A stretch of DNA of 64,000 bases from Pelodera strongyloides (lineage: Eukaryota; Nematoda; Chromadorea; Rhabditida; Rhabditidae), in contig JAANDG010000386.1 in NCBI GenBank assembly GCA_036852015.1, positions 1 to 64,000 on the forward strand, written 5' to 3'. The notes below the pieces were generated by a model, which did no database searches, was not told the origin of the DNA, and worked only from the letters and a program-made list of their open reading frames with translations. Positions 13,396 through 26,300 of this stretch are shown here, in pieces; the stretch's first letter is position 1; each line of letters begins with the position of its first letter. Made by a program: the position numbers and the translations under genes.

Positions 13396-13783
13396 TGGTA
13401 GCAGTGGTACTTTTTGTGGTCAAGTGATTAGTGAACACGAGACCTCGGGAGAGTTGCCCCGAGGTCGGGATCTCCCCTGGGAGGCGTCCTCCCCCAGGGA
13501 CCCACAGGCCGGAGGGGGGAACCGCCCCCCAGGGGGAAAGACCGGCACTGACCCGGCTCTGAACCGAGTCGGCACCGGCGATGAGAAAACCAGAGCCTGG
13601 CGCCCAACACTGGTGAGATACACCAAGACGACGATGCGTATGGGAACCGGGAAGATGAACCATGAAGCGTATTTAGTGATAGGATCCTTCAGAACCCTCC
13701 GACTACTCTACATCCTACAGTAACCAGCAGGGGCATCAGGAATTATTGGATGCCCAAAGGTGCTAAGCCAAAGAAAATAGTAC
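13396..13783 (+). repeat. Structured dispersed repeat, copy 1
   Basis: This matches 19394-19790 in the same orientation over nearly its whole length, diverging most towards the 3' end. The 5' part contains TGGTCAAGTGATTAGTG (A-box-like), then GACCTCGGGAGAGTTGCCCC folding with GGGGCAACT..CCGAGGTC, then further GC-rich stems including GGCTCTGAACCGAGTCGG. The core is far more GC-rich than its surroundings. Likely a tRNA-related SINE or a structured RNA-derived repeat; no protein function is supported. Confidence 0.6.
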
Positions 13784-15655
13784 AGTGTGTTGCAAAATGA
13801 AGCAAAATAGGAAAATAAGGCAAAATGTGCAAAATGTAGCAAAATAAAGAGATATGTCTAATAAATATAGAACAAAGTAGGGCAAAATGTACAAGGTATA
13901 GTAAACCAAGGCAAAATAAAACTATAAAACCTATTGCAATGTATAAAACTAGGGCAAAGTAAACTGTGTGTAACAAAGGTAAGACAAGGTGTGTTAGAGA
14001 GTATGGCAAAATAATATAAAATATAGCAACTAAACAACTGGCCATGCTCCCTCACTCACTTGCAAATGTATATATGTGACAAAGAAAGAAAGGTATTACA
14101 AAGTTAATGTCAACTATATCACAAGATTATTACAAAATGTATAACAGTAACAATAATGTTGCAGAATAGAGGAATGTGAAGTAAAATGGCAAAAGTATAG
14201 CAAAATGTAAAATATCTCAAAATATAACAACTATCCTAACCGGCCCTTCTACCCAAAGGAAATTCTAGGTAGATAACCTATGAGTAAACTTGCAGCATTA
14301 TTATATAGATGACAATGGCAAGATAAAGTGGTATTTCAGTTATAAAGTAGGGTTTACTATGTAGTGGGGCCACTGTGTTAACCTTCTAACCAGTTGTAGC
14401 TGGGTAGAGGAGCCAACGTTGACCCTGTAGACGACGTCCTTGTCGACATGAAGTCGACGATGAAGTTGACACTAAAAAGAATCGATTAAATACTATTATC
14501 AGTGAGGTGTATCTAAACGTCTTTTCATTATAATTACGATAAACCAAGCATAAGCGAACGCAGTTCAATAAGAATGCTTACGACTTGGTTCTTACCTTGC
14601 AAGACGTGTCTTCTCATTTAGCTCACGCTCGGATACCAGACAATTGGAGCTGTCTGCGTAGCGGGATACGTTCTCTAAAATAGGGAAAACTCAAAAGCTG
14701 CACTGCGAACACTTGAACTACACAGGACATTTATGTGGAATAAAAGTTTAATAGAGATTTAAGGAAAAATATAAATAATTCGAATAACTTACAAAGACAG
14801 TAATCCTTATAAGGCACCATCTTCCCCTTTCCTGGCATGGGGAGCGTCCGCGGACCCCATGAGGGCCGATTGTGGATGATTGCGGACCCTAGCATGGATG
14901 AGGGTGCCGGCCTGTAACTCACATATCTGTATTTGATCTCGCACTTCCCTACAAAAAAAACATAGTGATGATCTGGCTAATGACTAAATGACTTAACTAA
15001 ATAAACCACAATCTACTAATAAGCTAAGAAAAGCTTTATGTTGTAAGTAGGTTCTTACCTCATAAAGCATCTCTCCTCGATCACCTCACATCCAACCAAG
15101 CACCAAGACTCGAATGTGTTAATATCGTCGCAGGAGCTTCTCTAAAATAGGGAAAAATAAATATATGTCTTACAAACACTGACACTGCACCGCAATTTCC
15201 CTGAATAAATCATCATGCAACTGATAAAATAACACTTACAAAGACATACATAAGCTGGCGTAAGCACCAACTTCCCATACTTTTTGGCGATCTTTGGAAG
15301 TGCGTCCCATCTTGTAGAGTTCTGGAACGCATTGATTATACAAATACCAGCAAAATAAATACTTTCGTTTTTACACTTTTTTTTCTATCAGAACATTTTT
15401 AAGGGGGTACATGACGATCTAGGATTTTCAAAATTACATCATCAGTGTAAAGCAGTACTGTACCTATGCCTGGAATTGACGGAACAGAAGGACCAAGTCG
15501 AGCATAAATCCTTGTAGTTTCCAGGTCTTCCGTTGTTAGGTCGTGTTGAACCTGCTCAGAACCTCGTAGAATCGCTTCTAATCCAAATTCCTGCAAACCA
15601 TTAATTGTACTAAACCTAAAAATAGTATAGGAAAACACTACCACTTGTAAAGCTT

Positions 15656-15857
15656 CGCGTCATCGCCGCGCGCAAAAGGACAGCTTGCCGCAGGGGTGCA
15701 GCGCACCCCCTCTAGTGTGAGCAGAGGTGCGCCACAAGTGCGGCTCAGACCGATTGGGCCACATTGAGCTCGTGCACCACGGGGCCCCGCTGCGCACCCT
15801 AGAACAGGTGCGCCGCGCCCTTGTGGCGCATAATTTTTTGTGCGCGGCCATGACGCG
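15656..15857. mobile_element. GC-rich MITE-like element
   Basis: The 200-bp block is bounded by CGCGTCATCGCCGCGCGCAA and its near-perfect inverted copy TTGTGCGCGGCCATGACGCG. Inside are paired GGTGCAGCGCACC-type palindromes. Its GC content contrasts sharply with the AT-rich flanks. Open frames crossing it are by-products of low stop density. No clear target duplication is visible. Confidence 0.55.
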
Positions 15858-17910
15858 GAGTTTCACGTTGTATTTCAAATTACAATTACTGAATATAATT
15901 GTTACTCGCGCAGAAACAGCCATAAAAATACTGTGAAAACGTACGCCGTACCATAGCACTCAAAAGTGCTATATTCTAAAGGTGAGCAAAGGTTATGTGA
16001 CTACGGTGGCTCTTCGAAGGATAAGGGGATGTACAGGGCAACGTTTTTACAAGTGGGGCATGCTCTTTTCATTCTCTTTTCTACAGTAAATATACCAATT
16101 GTTGAGAGACTTGTCGCATACTATGATAGCGCGCGGCGAAAAAAGACATCTCATGTCGCTGCACACCTCCCCAGACCTCGCCAGACCTTCGCCAAGATCT
16201 CGCGGGGGCACTATACACCATTTCAAGAAAAAATGGAGGAGGCAGTCGCCGTGCTCCTTTTATTTGGTTCTGCATCAAAACTTGGAGTTTTGTGCTCTCA
16301 ATATTTGCAATTTCGCGATGACTATCTTTAGCGCTAGGGTTTTGCCAGTGCCTTAGTGCCTACACAACATGTGCACTTTCAGTCTTCCCATGCAGTGCAA
16401 CGTTTACCGTACACTGCGAGAAAACAAACTATTAAATGACTGAAAGTTAAGTGCTAACCTGATACCGTAGTCCAATTGGCACTCGCTGAAACCATATTTT
16501 CGAATCCAACCGCGGAGAAGAAGCGACCCAGAAATTTATGTCGCCATAGAGGTGACAGGCCGAAGTTGAATCCTGAAACAAAAAGACAGTAAGTCATTTT
16601 CACACAGAATCAATAATTACAGCAAAATAATAAGTTAGGTCAGTGTTAACTTACCAAAGCAGTTCAACGTTGAGCATGTGGACGACTAAGAGAAGTTGAA
16701 TCAAAGTCCGCTTTCCGACTTGACTGGTTCAGTCCAATTATCACGTGACAGCTTGTAATTGCTAAATTAAATTAATTTAAAGTGTGAATGAATGCAAGCT
16801 GGAATAACCGATGGCTAATAACTAACATTTGAAGAAGAAACTACTTTAATGTCAGAAAATAAATTGGGCAATTGGTCTCTATGATCACTAAGATGTTCAA
16901 TCTTCAAAATGCACTTATTACTTTACCAATTACGACACTTAGATGCATCGAACCACAAAGGAACAGGTCAAATTTCAAAATGGAGATGAACATTCTACTT
17001 TCGAATATCAGAAAAACTAGCGAAAAAGAAAATGCACTTACTTTAAAGGGAAGTAACCGCTGATCGGGAACAGTTTCTTTCACAGACATCGAGTCCCCCA
17101 TCCATTCTCAACTTCTTTAATTTTTTTTCAAATATCCTTCAGTATTGAGCATAGCGGAACACAACTAAAATTATGTATTTAAAGTGAAACAAGGGGCGGA
17201 TTGATAAAAATGTCTTTCGAAACGTTTCAGTTCGTGTAAAGTGGTATAAACTGCATAAGCACAAGTATATTATTAGAGCTTGTTTATAATATGTGTAAAC
17301 GTTATGCAAACACATAATTCTTGTTGCCTTCAAACGATTACACCATTCATTTGCTTGTTATTTCTTGTTATGTATTTAGTTTAAAAATTCCAGGTGGCAC
17401 ACATATGGCTCCCAAGAAATGGGCCGCTGGTTCGCCAAGTGCAGTTTATGGCTAACCGTCCGCAGTCTTTATCTTTACACTTCGTACATACAATTAGTTG
17501 ACGATTGACTGGCTTTACCACATATTAATTATACAAATTACTTAATGTGAATATAATGTAAAGGAATATTCATTCTAACCTCGTACAAGTTGATGAAAAT
17601 CCTCGATTTCCGGTTTCACAAAATCGTCTGGCTCCGATGAACTGCAGGTTTCCGAATTTGAAGTTATGCAACAACGCAACAGCAGCTTCTAAAAATGTTC
17701 ATTACGTTGTGGTTCTAATGTTTTCTTGGCACTTTACAAAATATCATCACAGCGCGAGATGATGAAATAACAGTGTATAAAATTACGCAGACGAGATAAA
17801 TAAATCAAACGAAAATAATGCAATTTAGAAAATACAAGTAGAAACAATGCGAAAGAATAAAAATTAAATTCACGATATTAATTAATGGAAAGTAAAAAGT
17901 ATGAAAGTAT

Positions 17911-19010
17911 GAAATTAGAATAGTTGCGCAAATTTGCATTTCGCTAATTCTAATGTTCGCATGCTAATTTGGGAGCGCGCAGTTCGAGTTGTTATAGCTT
18001 TATTGTAATGAGTAAGGACCCCCGAGACACCATCCGTGTTTTAAAAGTAGTTGAGAAAATTAAGAAAACAAGTTAAAAGCATGATGTACTTGTTCAGTAG
18101 AAAAAAAAGCTTTTACTCTATATAAATATATTTTGTTTGTAGAAAATGGAGCTTCAAGCAATTGTTAACTAATAACAGTATCGCATACTATAAAAGAAGA
18201 TTAAATATAAATTAAATATTAAAGATGGAAAGTCAAAAGAGTTCATTGTTGCAGAATAAATATAATTAATTTTAGAGTTGAAATTTGGTACTTTTGGTAA
18301 CATTCAGTGGATCAGTGGACTATAATCAAACATATCCAAAACATAGTTTTGTAATTTGGTTCTACGGATTATTCCTCAAAAAAAAAAACAAATATAGAAA
18401 GTACATAATATAAAACAGTCTAATAGAATAGGAAAAAGCTTTCTACTAATACATGCATGAAGACGCTGACTAGTTAACGAATAAAATACAAAAGAGGCCA
18501 CAAGGTTAGACTCGAACTCGGGATCTTCTACCATCAGACACCAACACTACCACTGGACCATCAGAAGCGGCGCGGTCGTTCGACCTAGATATTCTAACTC
18601 TTTTACCTAATATCCTGTTACTGAAGAATGCTGACTGAATACAATATTTTGCCAATAATAGTGATAATGATATTGAATATCAAGGATGTATCAAGGATGT
18701 ACATTTATGGCTTATGTCTAAACAGATCAAATTTTGATAATGAATTAAAATGATTGGGCATTATTCATAAGCATAAGAAAAGATGTTCATAAATGATTAA
18801 AAGTAGAATATAGCATTAGAAACTTGAAAGTAAATATAATACAAAGTAAAGAAGTAATAAAGTTGGATGAGAGCTCATTGTGAATACATACTTTGTATAA
18901 AAACGTGTCTCGGAGTCGTTTTCACATAACAACACAGACAGCGCGCTCCGAAATTAGCATGCGAACATTAGAATGAATGAAATGCAAATTTGCACATTTA
19001 TTCTAATTTC
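17911..19010. mobile_element. 1.1-kb element with long terminal inverted repeats
   Basis: The left end begins GAAATTAGAATAGTTGCGCA and runs through ATGTTCGCATGCTAATTT to GGGAGCGCGC. The right end holds the reverse complement, from GCGCGCTCC through AAATTAGCATGCGAACATTA to ATTCTAATTTC, giving imperfect terminal inverted repeats of about 75 bp. A second internal inverted pair (CCCCGAGACAC / GTGTCTCGGAG) extends the symmetry. The interior is AT-rich with no transposase-like open frame, so it is a non-autonomous or decayed DNA transposon. A tRNA-like segment lies inside. Confidence 0.6.
18499..18590 (-). mobile_element. tRNA-like segment, probable SINE head
   Basis: On the minus strand an A-box-like TGGTCCAGTGGTAGTG is followed by a B box GAGTTCGAGTC. 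The T stem and acceptor stem do not pair, so a working tRNA is unlikely. It sits inside the 1.1-kb inverted-repeat element, suggesting a nested insertion. Confidence 0.4.
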
Positions 19011-19393
19011 AAGTGAAGTTTCCCAAACTATTTATTTCCACCTTATCATTATTATGCTTTCTTTTTTCTTATCCCTTTCTTATTCATTATTTTGTTTCTC
19101 ATTCTTTATTATATATTGAACTTATACTTATTTCCTCATGTTTTGAATCAACTCTAATGTTTACTTGATGTCAAAGCCGCACATTTACATTAGCGCTTTA
19201 TTAAATTTTTATTCAACTTTTCTGATTGTATTCACATACGTCTTCGTAGTTTTGCATTCAAGAATGAAGCTTCTTTCAGGAATATCCACACTGAGCCGTA
19301 GTGCCAATGGTCCTACACGGGTTATGGAATCAATCAACATTGGGGGCACTCAATGAAGCGATCGGAGGAAATGTGAGTTCGCGGGTAAGTTTC

Positions 19394-19790
19394 TGGTAGC
19401 AGTGGTACTTTTTGTGGTCAGGTGGTTAGTGAACACGAGACCTCGGGGGAGTTGCCCCGAGGTCGGGATCTCCCCTGGGAGGTGTCCTCCCTCGGGGACC
19501 CACAGGTCGGAGGGGGGAACCGTTCCCCAGGAGGAAAGATCGGTGCTGGCTCGGTTCTGGACCGAGTCGGCACCGGCGATGGGAGGACCAGAGTCTGGTG
19601 CTCAGCACTGGTGGGATACATCAAGGCGATGATGTGTATGGTGCCGGGCAGTTTGTGCCCTGGAGGTAAGTTATTTAGTGATAGGACCCCTAAGGGCTCT
19701 TTGACTACTTTAGTAGATGATTAACATCTTACAGTAGTCAGTTGGCATGTCCAGGGGCGTTAAATCTAAGAAAATACTGTGAATGCACTT
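19394..19790 (+). repeat. Structured dispersed repeat, copy 2
   Basis: Second copy of the repeat at 13396-13783. Its first stem is perfect here: GACCTCGGGG, then GAGTTG, then CCCCGAGGTC. Compensating changes are suggested: copy 1 has GGCTCTGAACCGAG where this copy has CGGTTCTGGACCGAG. The 3' part has a short insertion relative to copy 1, after TTTGACTACTTTAG. Confidence 0.6.
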
Positions 19791-20328
19791 CTTCATCTTG
19801 TGAATAATCTTCCCTAGTGCCATAGTTTCCTTGACTTTAGTTTACGCTCCGCGTGTACATCATATTTGACTGATGTGTTATATTATGTTTTACTTCGTGT
19901 TTTTCCTTCAATAAATATATTAAAAAAAAAACTTTTCCATGCTTATTCTTTGGTTTTTCATGGTAAAAAAAAAGTACATAAGATCCATGTAACGTGGTTT
20001 TTTAATATAATATGTATTAGGCCACACGGTACGATATGCATTAGATTTGTCCTCTGTAGTAGCAATTATTTCCTAAATGTTTTTGTAAAGATTTTCAAAC
20101 AAATACGGGTCCTTGAAATTTGTGATCTATCTACGATATTTACACTACCATGCCCACACCATTTTTACCTTATCAGTCAGCTGATGGTGCAAATTCGTTT
20201 TGACCAAACAAAGCTTGCGATATGCACAAAACACTCATTTATAATCAACGGTAAACATAGTATAACAAATGTTGTAAGAATTTGAAAAACTATTTTTGCT
20301 CAAATTCTTTTATTGTAAGAATGTTGTC

Positions 20329-23300
20329 TCAAGCAGTTTGTTTGACTGCAGTAGTGGATGTTGAACTGGAGGAGTGCCTTCCAGCGACATATTGCATACT
20401 ATTCTCAGCTCGTTCGGATGAATTGCTCTGAAATTAGGGGCTATACAAAGATCATAGGAAATATTAGAGTCTCAGCTACAGAACAAATTAGCATTCAATC
20501 CTTATAACTGTTAGTATGGAGGGTACCCACACATTGGTCAAGCTACGGCTAAGCCTTACCCAAGGAAGATTTAAAACTTAAAACAAAAATTACACTTACT
20601 GCAATGATTTGGTCTGGTTCTGGCAATTCCCTGCACGTATTCAAATCTCCCCGTTTACGTGAAAATGAGCGATGGGAGGGCTGGACACGGAATGCCTCAC
20701 GCCAGTCCTGCAAATTAGAATTCGGATTTTTTGATGAATCTTGAAAAAACTTTTCGATGAATCTTGAAAAATTAAAATTTTGATCCGGCGATCAAAATGC
20801 AATAGCTAGAGTAGGTTGTGATGTAATGGATAACTTTTATTATTGCGATCCTGCGATGGATATTAGACAACTGCTCCGCCATTACTTTTTAGACGTTTCA
20901 GGCGCCTTTCCAGCGAAAATGCATAAGAATAAGGGCTCTTCGTCCGCCTGGTATTCCTTATATAAGTACGCGTTTACCTAATGTATATGCAAGCTAATGC
21001 TGCCTTAGGTTTCTAAAAATACAGACTGTATACTTACTCCTTTTCTGCTGAAAACCCATATGTTGATGGCGAAAAATATGGGTATTAGCATTGCTGGAGC
21101 TGCACCAATCAGCCAGCCGACCGTCTCAGACCAATCTGAAAAATGTTCAAAATTTACTCGTGTGAGTAAATTAAGATGTTTATCATGAGCTACTTTTATA
21201 TCTGTATGTTTTACTCGAAAAGGCATGCTTGCAGAATTGAACGAAATTGAGCGTGGTTTATGCGCGATTTGTAACATCATGTTTTATGCCCATAGGGGTT
21301 TGGACGTGTATCGTCTGGCATGTGGATTTGTATGACTATTAGGACAGCTAACTGTGATAGCGTCCAAGCGATAATTGCAGTTAGCTAACTTAGCGGACGA
21401 GCATCAAGGTACCGCAATCGAAAAAAACGACAGCAGCCCTAAATCTTAAAGTTTTAAAATGTGTACCTGGATACGTATACAACCGATCTCCTTTGCCGTA
21501 CGTGAGCGGATCACGGATCATTGTGAAGATCATAACCACCTGGAAACATACGCCAGATTACATATACGCCGGTATACGCCAGATACATATACGCCGGTAT
21601 ACGCCAGATACATATACGCCGGTATACGCCAGATACATATACGCCGGTATACGCCAGATACATATAGGCCGGTATACGCCAACCACACGTTTAAACTAAT
21701 TGTAAGAAATGGTTCGTTGCATAAAAGTAATGACTCGTGTGGCTGGTAGTGGAACTAGACTGGGGTATCGAATAATTCGAAACAGCGTGACAGTAGCCAC
21801 GGTTGTCTACCTACAGTTCCAAGAAGTGGGGATACAATGATCCAGTTGTACTTGAAATAACATCCACTCCTTCCAATGAACCGTCCCCAACAAGTCTTCG
21901 GAGCTCCAAACATCGAGCGGAGGTCGGCCAAGAAATCTTGCGAGCCTAGAATAGAATCAATCAGAAATCGATAATCGATTTCAGTAGTTATAACTAGTTA
22001 TGAAAACAAAGGAATTATCACAACGTCGAAGATGATGTCGCTTCATTCGTTATGTCAAACTACATACTCTGGATAAACGACTGATAGAAACAGAGACGAA
22101 ACGACCGCAAAGAAATCACTTAATGATAGCCTTAGCCATGGTGGAGATAGCCAGATTATCTTATAATCAAAGAAACTATACCATAAATATACATGACGAC
22201 CAGGACCTCAAGGACACAGACCACACACACGGAGAACGACCCAGTGAAGTCGTTGAAGATATTGAACCAAAATATTCCACTCTGAACATTTTTTGAATAG
22301 TCACGCGCTTCAATAAACGGTAAGTGGGTTTTCATGTTTTATGCTGGAGAATAATAAGTGCCACGATTAGGCAATTATGGATTAATTTGTGGATATCACT
22401 CTAGGTAGCAAAGAATAATCAGGGGATTCTTTACTAAGCACTACAGAATATCTAGATACCTACTGTATCAAATTTTAGAGCAATAACTCACCCGTGTAAC
22501 CATCACGAGTCCGCATGAAAACATAAAAACACAAGTTATGAGAATAATCAAAAGACGATATTTCTTCAAATGAGGAAATTGATCGAGAAGCGATGTGGCC
22601 ATCGTCTCCGTGTACACTGAAATTTTTGAACGTGTTTTATTTTACTTGTATTTCTTTAATATTCGAATTAAACTAAATTTTTATAAGAACTGAGTAATTG
22701 CTAATTAACAAGGACAAGGGAGACGTGCAAAGTGGAAAGGATAAAATAGAGTAAGAAGACGAATAAAACTAGGCCCAACAGAGTAAATGGGTACAGTCCT
22801 TTACTATCTGTGTATAAGGATGCACAACTTCGGAATCCGCAAATCTCTAACTTGGATTGCAATTTTAGGTGCACCTCCTCGTAATCCCTTTTTGTGCGGC
22901 AAATGCGCGAGTACGAAATTTTTCATTATTATAACTACATGGGAAATTAAAAAACCCGATATGTGCCCGACCAAGTCCCTCAAATAATCGGTGCGTGATC
23001 GGGGGTTTTCTTTGCGAAATAATCGGACAAACATCAGAATAATCGGGCACATATCGGGGTTTTCACGTCTTGTGTAGCAGGACCGCTTTGTATATCAATT
23101 GTAAAAAGATAAAGAAAGCAAAAACCTACCAAATTGTGTACTAACTCCAAGTAGGAATAACATAAAGAAGAATAGGAAACTCCAAAGCCACGCAACGGGC
23201 ATTCGACCCATTGCCTCTGGATAGGCGACGAAGGCTAGCGAAGTGCCTGTAACCGTGATGATACAGATACATAGATACTTAAAGGGACAGGCCCATCAAA

Positions 23301-26300
23301 GTAAACCTATATTTACGATACGTCCATAGTGACTATCAAGCATTTTTATTACAATATATACAAACTAAATTTCACATTTATTTGCCATGGAAAACTTTTT
23401 TCCGATGCGCTCTGCTCAAATGTGTACCGTAAAGCCGCAAATATCCTTGTCGTCAATGCAAATTTATCGTGAAATTATAATGCGATTAAAATTTGCATAT
23501 ATAGCTTTGAAATCTGCAGTTTTATGGTATACATTTGAGCAGAGCGCATCGGAAAAAAGTTTTCCATGGCAAATAAATGTGAAATTTAGTTTGTATATAT
23601 TGTAATAAAAATGCTTGATAGTCATTATGAACGTATCGTAAATATAGGTTTATTTTGATGGGCCTGTCCCTTTAAGTCAGCTTATTATTTATGTTTCAAT
23701 TGGATCTGGCGGATGCTGATGTGACGTTCAACTTCAATGAGATTGAACACTTCTGAGGGCGGAGCAGACATCGAACCCGCGTCTTTGAACTACCGGTCCC
23801 TGCGTTAAAGCAAAACACCGGTCGGTTTTTGAAACACATCGAGAACACCAGCATTCTTGTGCAGCTTATGAAAATTACCATGAATTAGAATAAAAAATCG
23901 AGCTAAATGTGAGCAAATTAGCATAAATAGTTAAGAATTCAGTTGTCGACGATGCGTTTCAAAAACCGGCCCGTATACCGCTTTAACCTACGCTATAGCA
24001 AGAAATCTGTGAACTTACCTGATTGTACAACTTCTGGCAGCGGGACTCCCTGTTCCTTACTCAAAAATCCAAGTGTTGAAAAAACGGCAATTCCGCCAAA
24101 AATACTCATGAATGAGTCGGCAACTGCCACAATTATCGCGTCCTGGAAAATTAACATTCGTAGAATTTTGAGTTTTATAGACGACTATTAAGGATGCACT
24201 ACTCTATTATTTCGGATGCTATAAGGTAGTGTCCTGAAACACAGCGAAAATAGTTACGGAGCACATATAATAACACCTGCCAGTCTTATGTCTATTTGGG
24301 ATTTTTTGTCGTACATGAACTGTGCAGGATGTTAATCGTCACACACTGTTATTTGTTAAAGGGTCAAGCCCATTTCAAATGACCCGTATTTCTGGTGATT
24401 CCATCCTATTCTCCATGACAAATATGAATATGGTAGGATATTGTATGTTTCTAATTTTCAAGGACAAAATTCACGCAGTATTCAGCAATTTACCATAGCC
24501 AGTCATACCCAACTATATATCGCAGTTGTCACGCCTCTTCGCGCTAATTGGGCAATATGCTCTATTGGGCGTGGCAATTGCGATATTGGCCAATCAGTTA
24601 AAGAAAGACAACGTGAAATTAACCTTCAAGCAATTGTGATTATGTTGATTATAAGAAGCCATTGATAGTAATCCTCCGAATCCAATACTTAAACTGAAGC
24701 ATACTTGCGTAAGAGCTGCCTTCCACGTCTGAAAAAGGTTACGTAATATAACACTGCCTTGTGCGAATCTTACTAATCTTCTTGCAACCTCACTCTTATC
24801 ATTCTCATATCTCTCTCTGTCTCTTCCCTCTCTCGTTAATAGCTCCCCTTCTCCTTCTTCTCTATCTTTGTCGCATACCTTATACTTAAATATTATAGAG
24901 AAATCAGGGTCAAGCATATAATAATCAATTCCGATCCTTGCTCCATCCAAGGTTACACCGCGAACGAACAGAATTCCTGGAAATCCATTGTTTAAATAAA
25001 GAACAAATACTAAATATGATACACAGGGGGAGTGGCCGCCCGCCTAGTCCGGAGAGGGCGCCGCACACCGATTCGCTCAGGATAGGCCACGGGAGAACTA
25101 CGGGCGCGCACCCAGAATACAGGAATTTTTTTTGACCCACAACAAAGTTTTCGCAAAGTATCTACTACTGATGTAGAGCACAAAAAAAACTACTGCCGCT
25201 AAAACTGACCAATAATTAAATAAGGTGTTGTTGCGGTGAAAAGTGATATCTTTCCAATGTACTTGACTCCTTTCCACAAACCGAGAGCAATTAGCACCCA
25301 CATCACACTTAGCGAGATCATTACCTGTACAAGTTACTAATGGTAACAATTGGTGTATATGAGCTGGATGCAAGGAAGTACTAACAAAGCGGAACTTTAA
25401 CGCGTGCGCGGCCGACATATGTCCGGTGCGCGGCCTACAAAAAAATGGGTGGGCACACAGCCCACACACGGTGGCCCACCCATTTCGGGCTCAGTGTAGG
25501 CGGCGCACCGGCCAAGTTTCCTCAGTTAACTTTTAAAAAATGTCCGTGACATCATTCCGATTCCTAATTCCCATTTTAATACAAAATTTTAATTGATCGT
25601 TTATAAGAATTAAAAAAATTAAAGAAAGAATACCTTAGAATTAATACCGCCCAGCTCGTCCATTGTGTCGCTTTTGTAGAGCACATAATTCCTGTAACTA
25701 GTTAATATACCTTGGGTAATATACCTAAGCTCCTACGGAGTATATGTGACATTGCTGTGCTAAACGAATCTCAGGCTCAGGCTCAGGGAGACCTTATATA
25801 GAAGTAAATCGAAAAGTAAAGGAATCATAACATGATTGACAATAATTTCCCACTCAAAAAACTCCTCGGCCGGACTTCGTGACGTCATATTGGACGCCAT
25901 AAAAGGCTTCACATCGTGACAAGTGTTATTAAAGAAGTAAAGAAGAGTTTCATTCTGTTGCTGACATTTTTCATCCTCCAGTTTCGACTGACAGTCTTAA
26001 AATTGGAATTTAATTTATTTAGTCTCCAGTTTTTCTGTGGGTAAAAAAGATTCATTGATGGCTTGATAGATGCTACTAAAATTCGTTTGTTCGTCTTTGA
26101 GTTGATATCTGACACAAATCTGCATTTCTGCCTTATCATCAATAAAGATAATTTCAATCACAATGAAAGTTTAGCATGGACATTTTGTATTGTTGCCACA
26201 ATACTATAAATGATTTCTCACGATACAGATACAAAGTCAGGAACCTACGGTAACCAATAAAAGAACCTACGGTACGGTAACCTACGGTAACAGTCGGTAC

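Larger units (their letters stand above)
13022..17688 (-). other. Candidate multi-exon minus-strand gene, family unknown
   Basis: A chain of splice-bounded open segments runs leftward: 17580-17688 (KLLLRCCITSNSETCSSS...), 17042-17106 (WMGDSMSVKETVPDQRLLPF), 16459-16572 (ACHLYGDINFWVASSP...), 15459-15590 (EFGLEAILRGSEQVQHDL...) and 15240-15321 (NSTRWDALPKIAKKYGKL...). The first four junctions are in phase. Two further exon-like segments near 15.06-15.14 and 14.6-14.95 kb can be read but do not join cleanly. A terminal pair, 13153-13266 (with CESCGGAG) and 13022-13077, is in phase and ends at a stop. Whether this is one gene or two is unclear. I do not recognise the protein. The CxxC..GG segment could bind metal. 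Confidence 0.35.

Noticed and set aside
13295..13723. Overlapping Pro/Gly/Arg-rich frames on both strands near 13.4-13.7 kb and again at 19.4-19.7 kb
   Set aside because: They fall in the structured repeat. Open frames in many phases reflect high GC and self-complementarity, and the two copies disagree in frame.
15240..15321. FtsJ-type RNA methyltransferase start, from MGRTSKDRQ in one frame
   Set aside because: Only the first few residues resemble that family. No SAM-binding motif follows, and another frame of the same segment joins its neighbour in phase.
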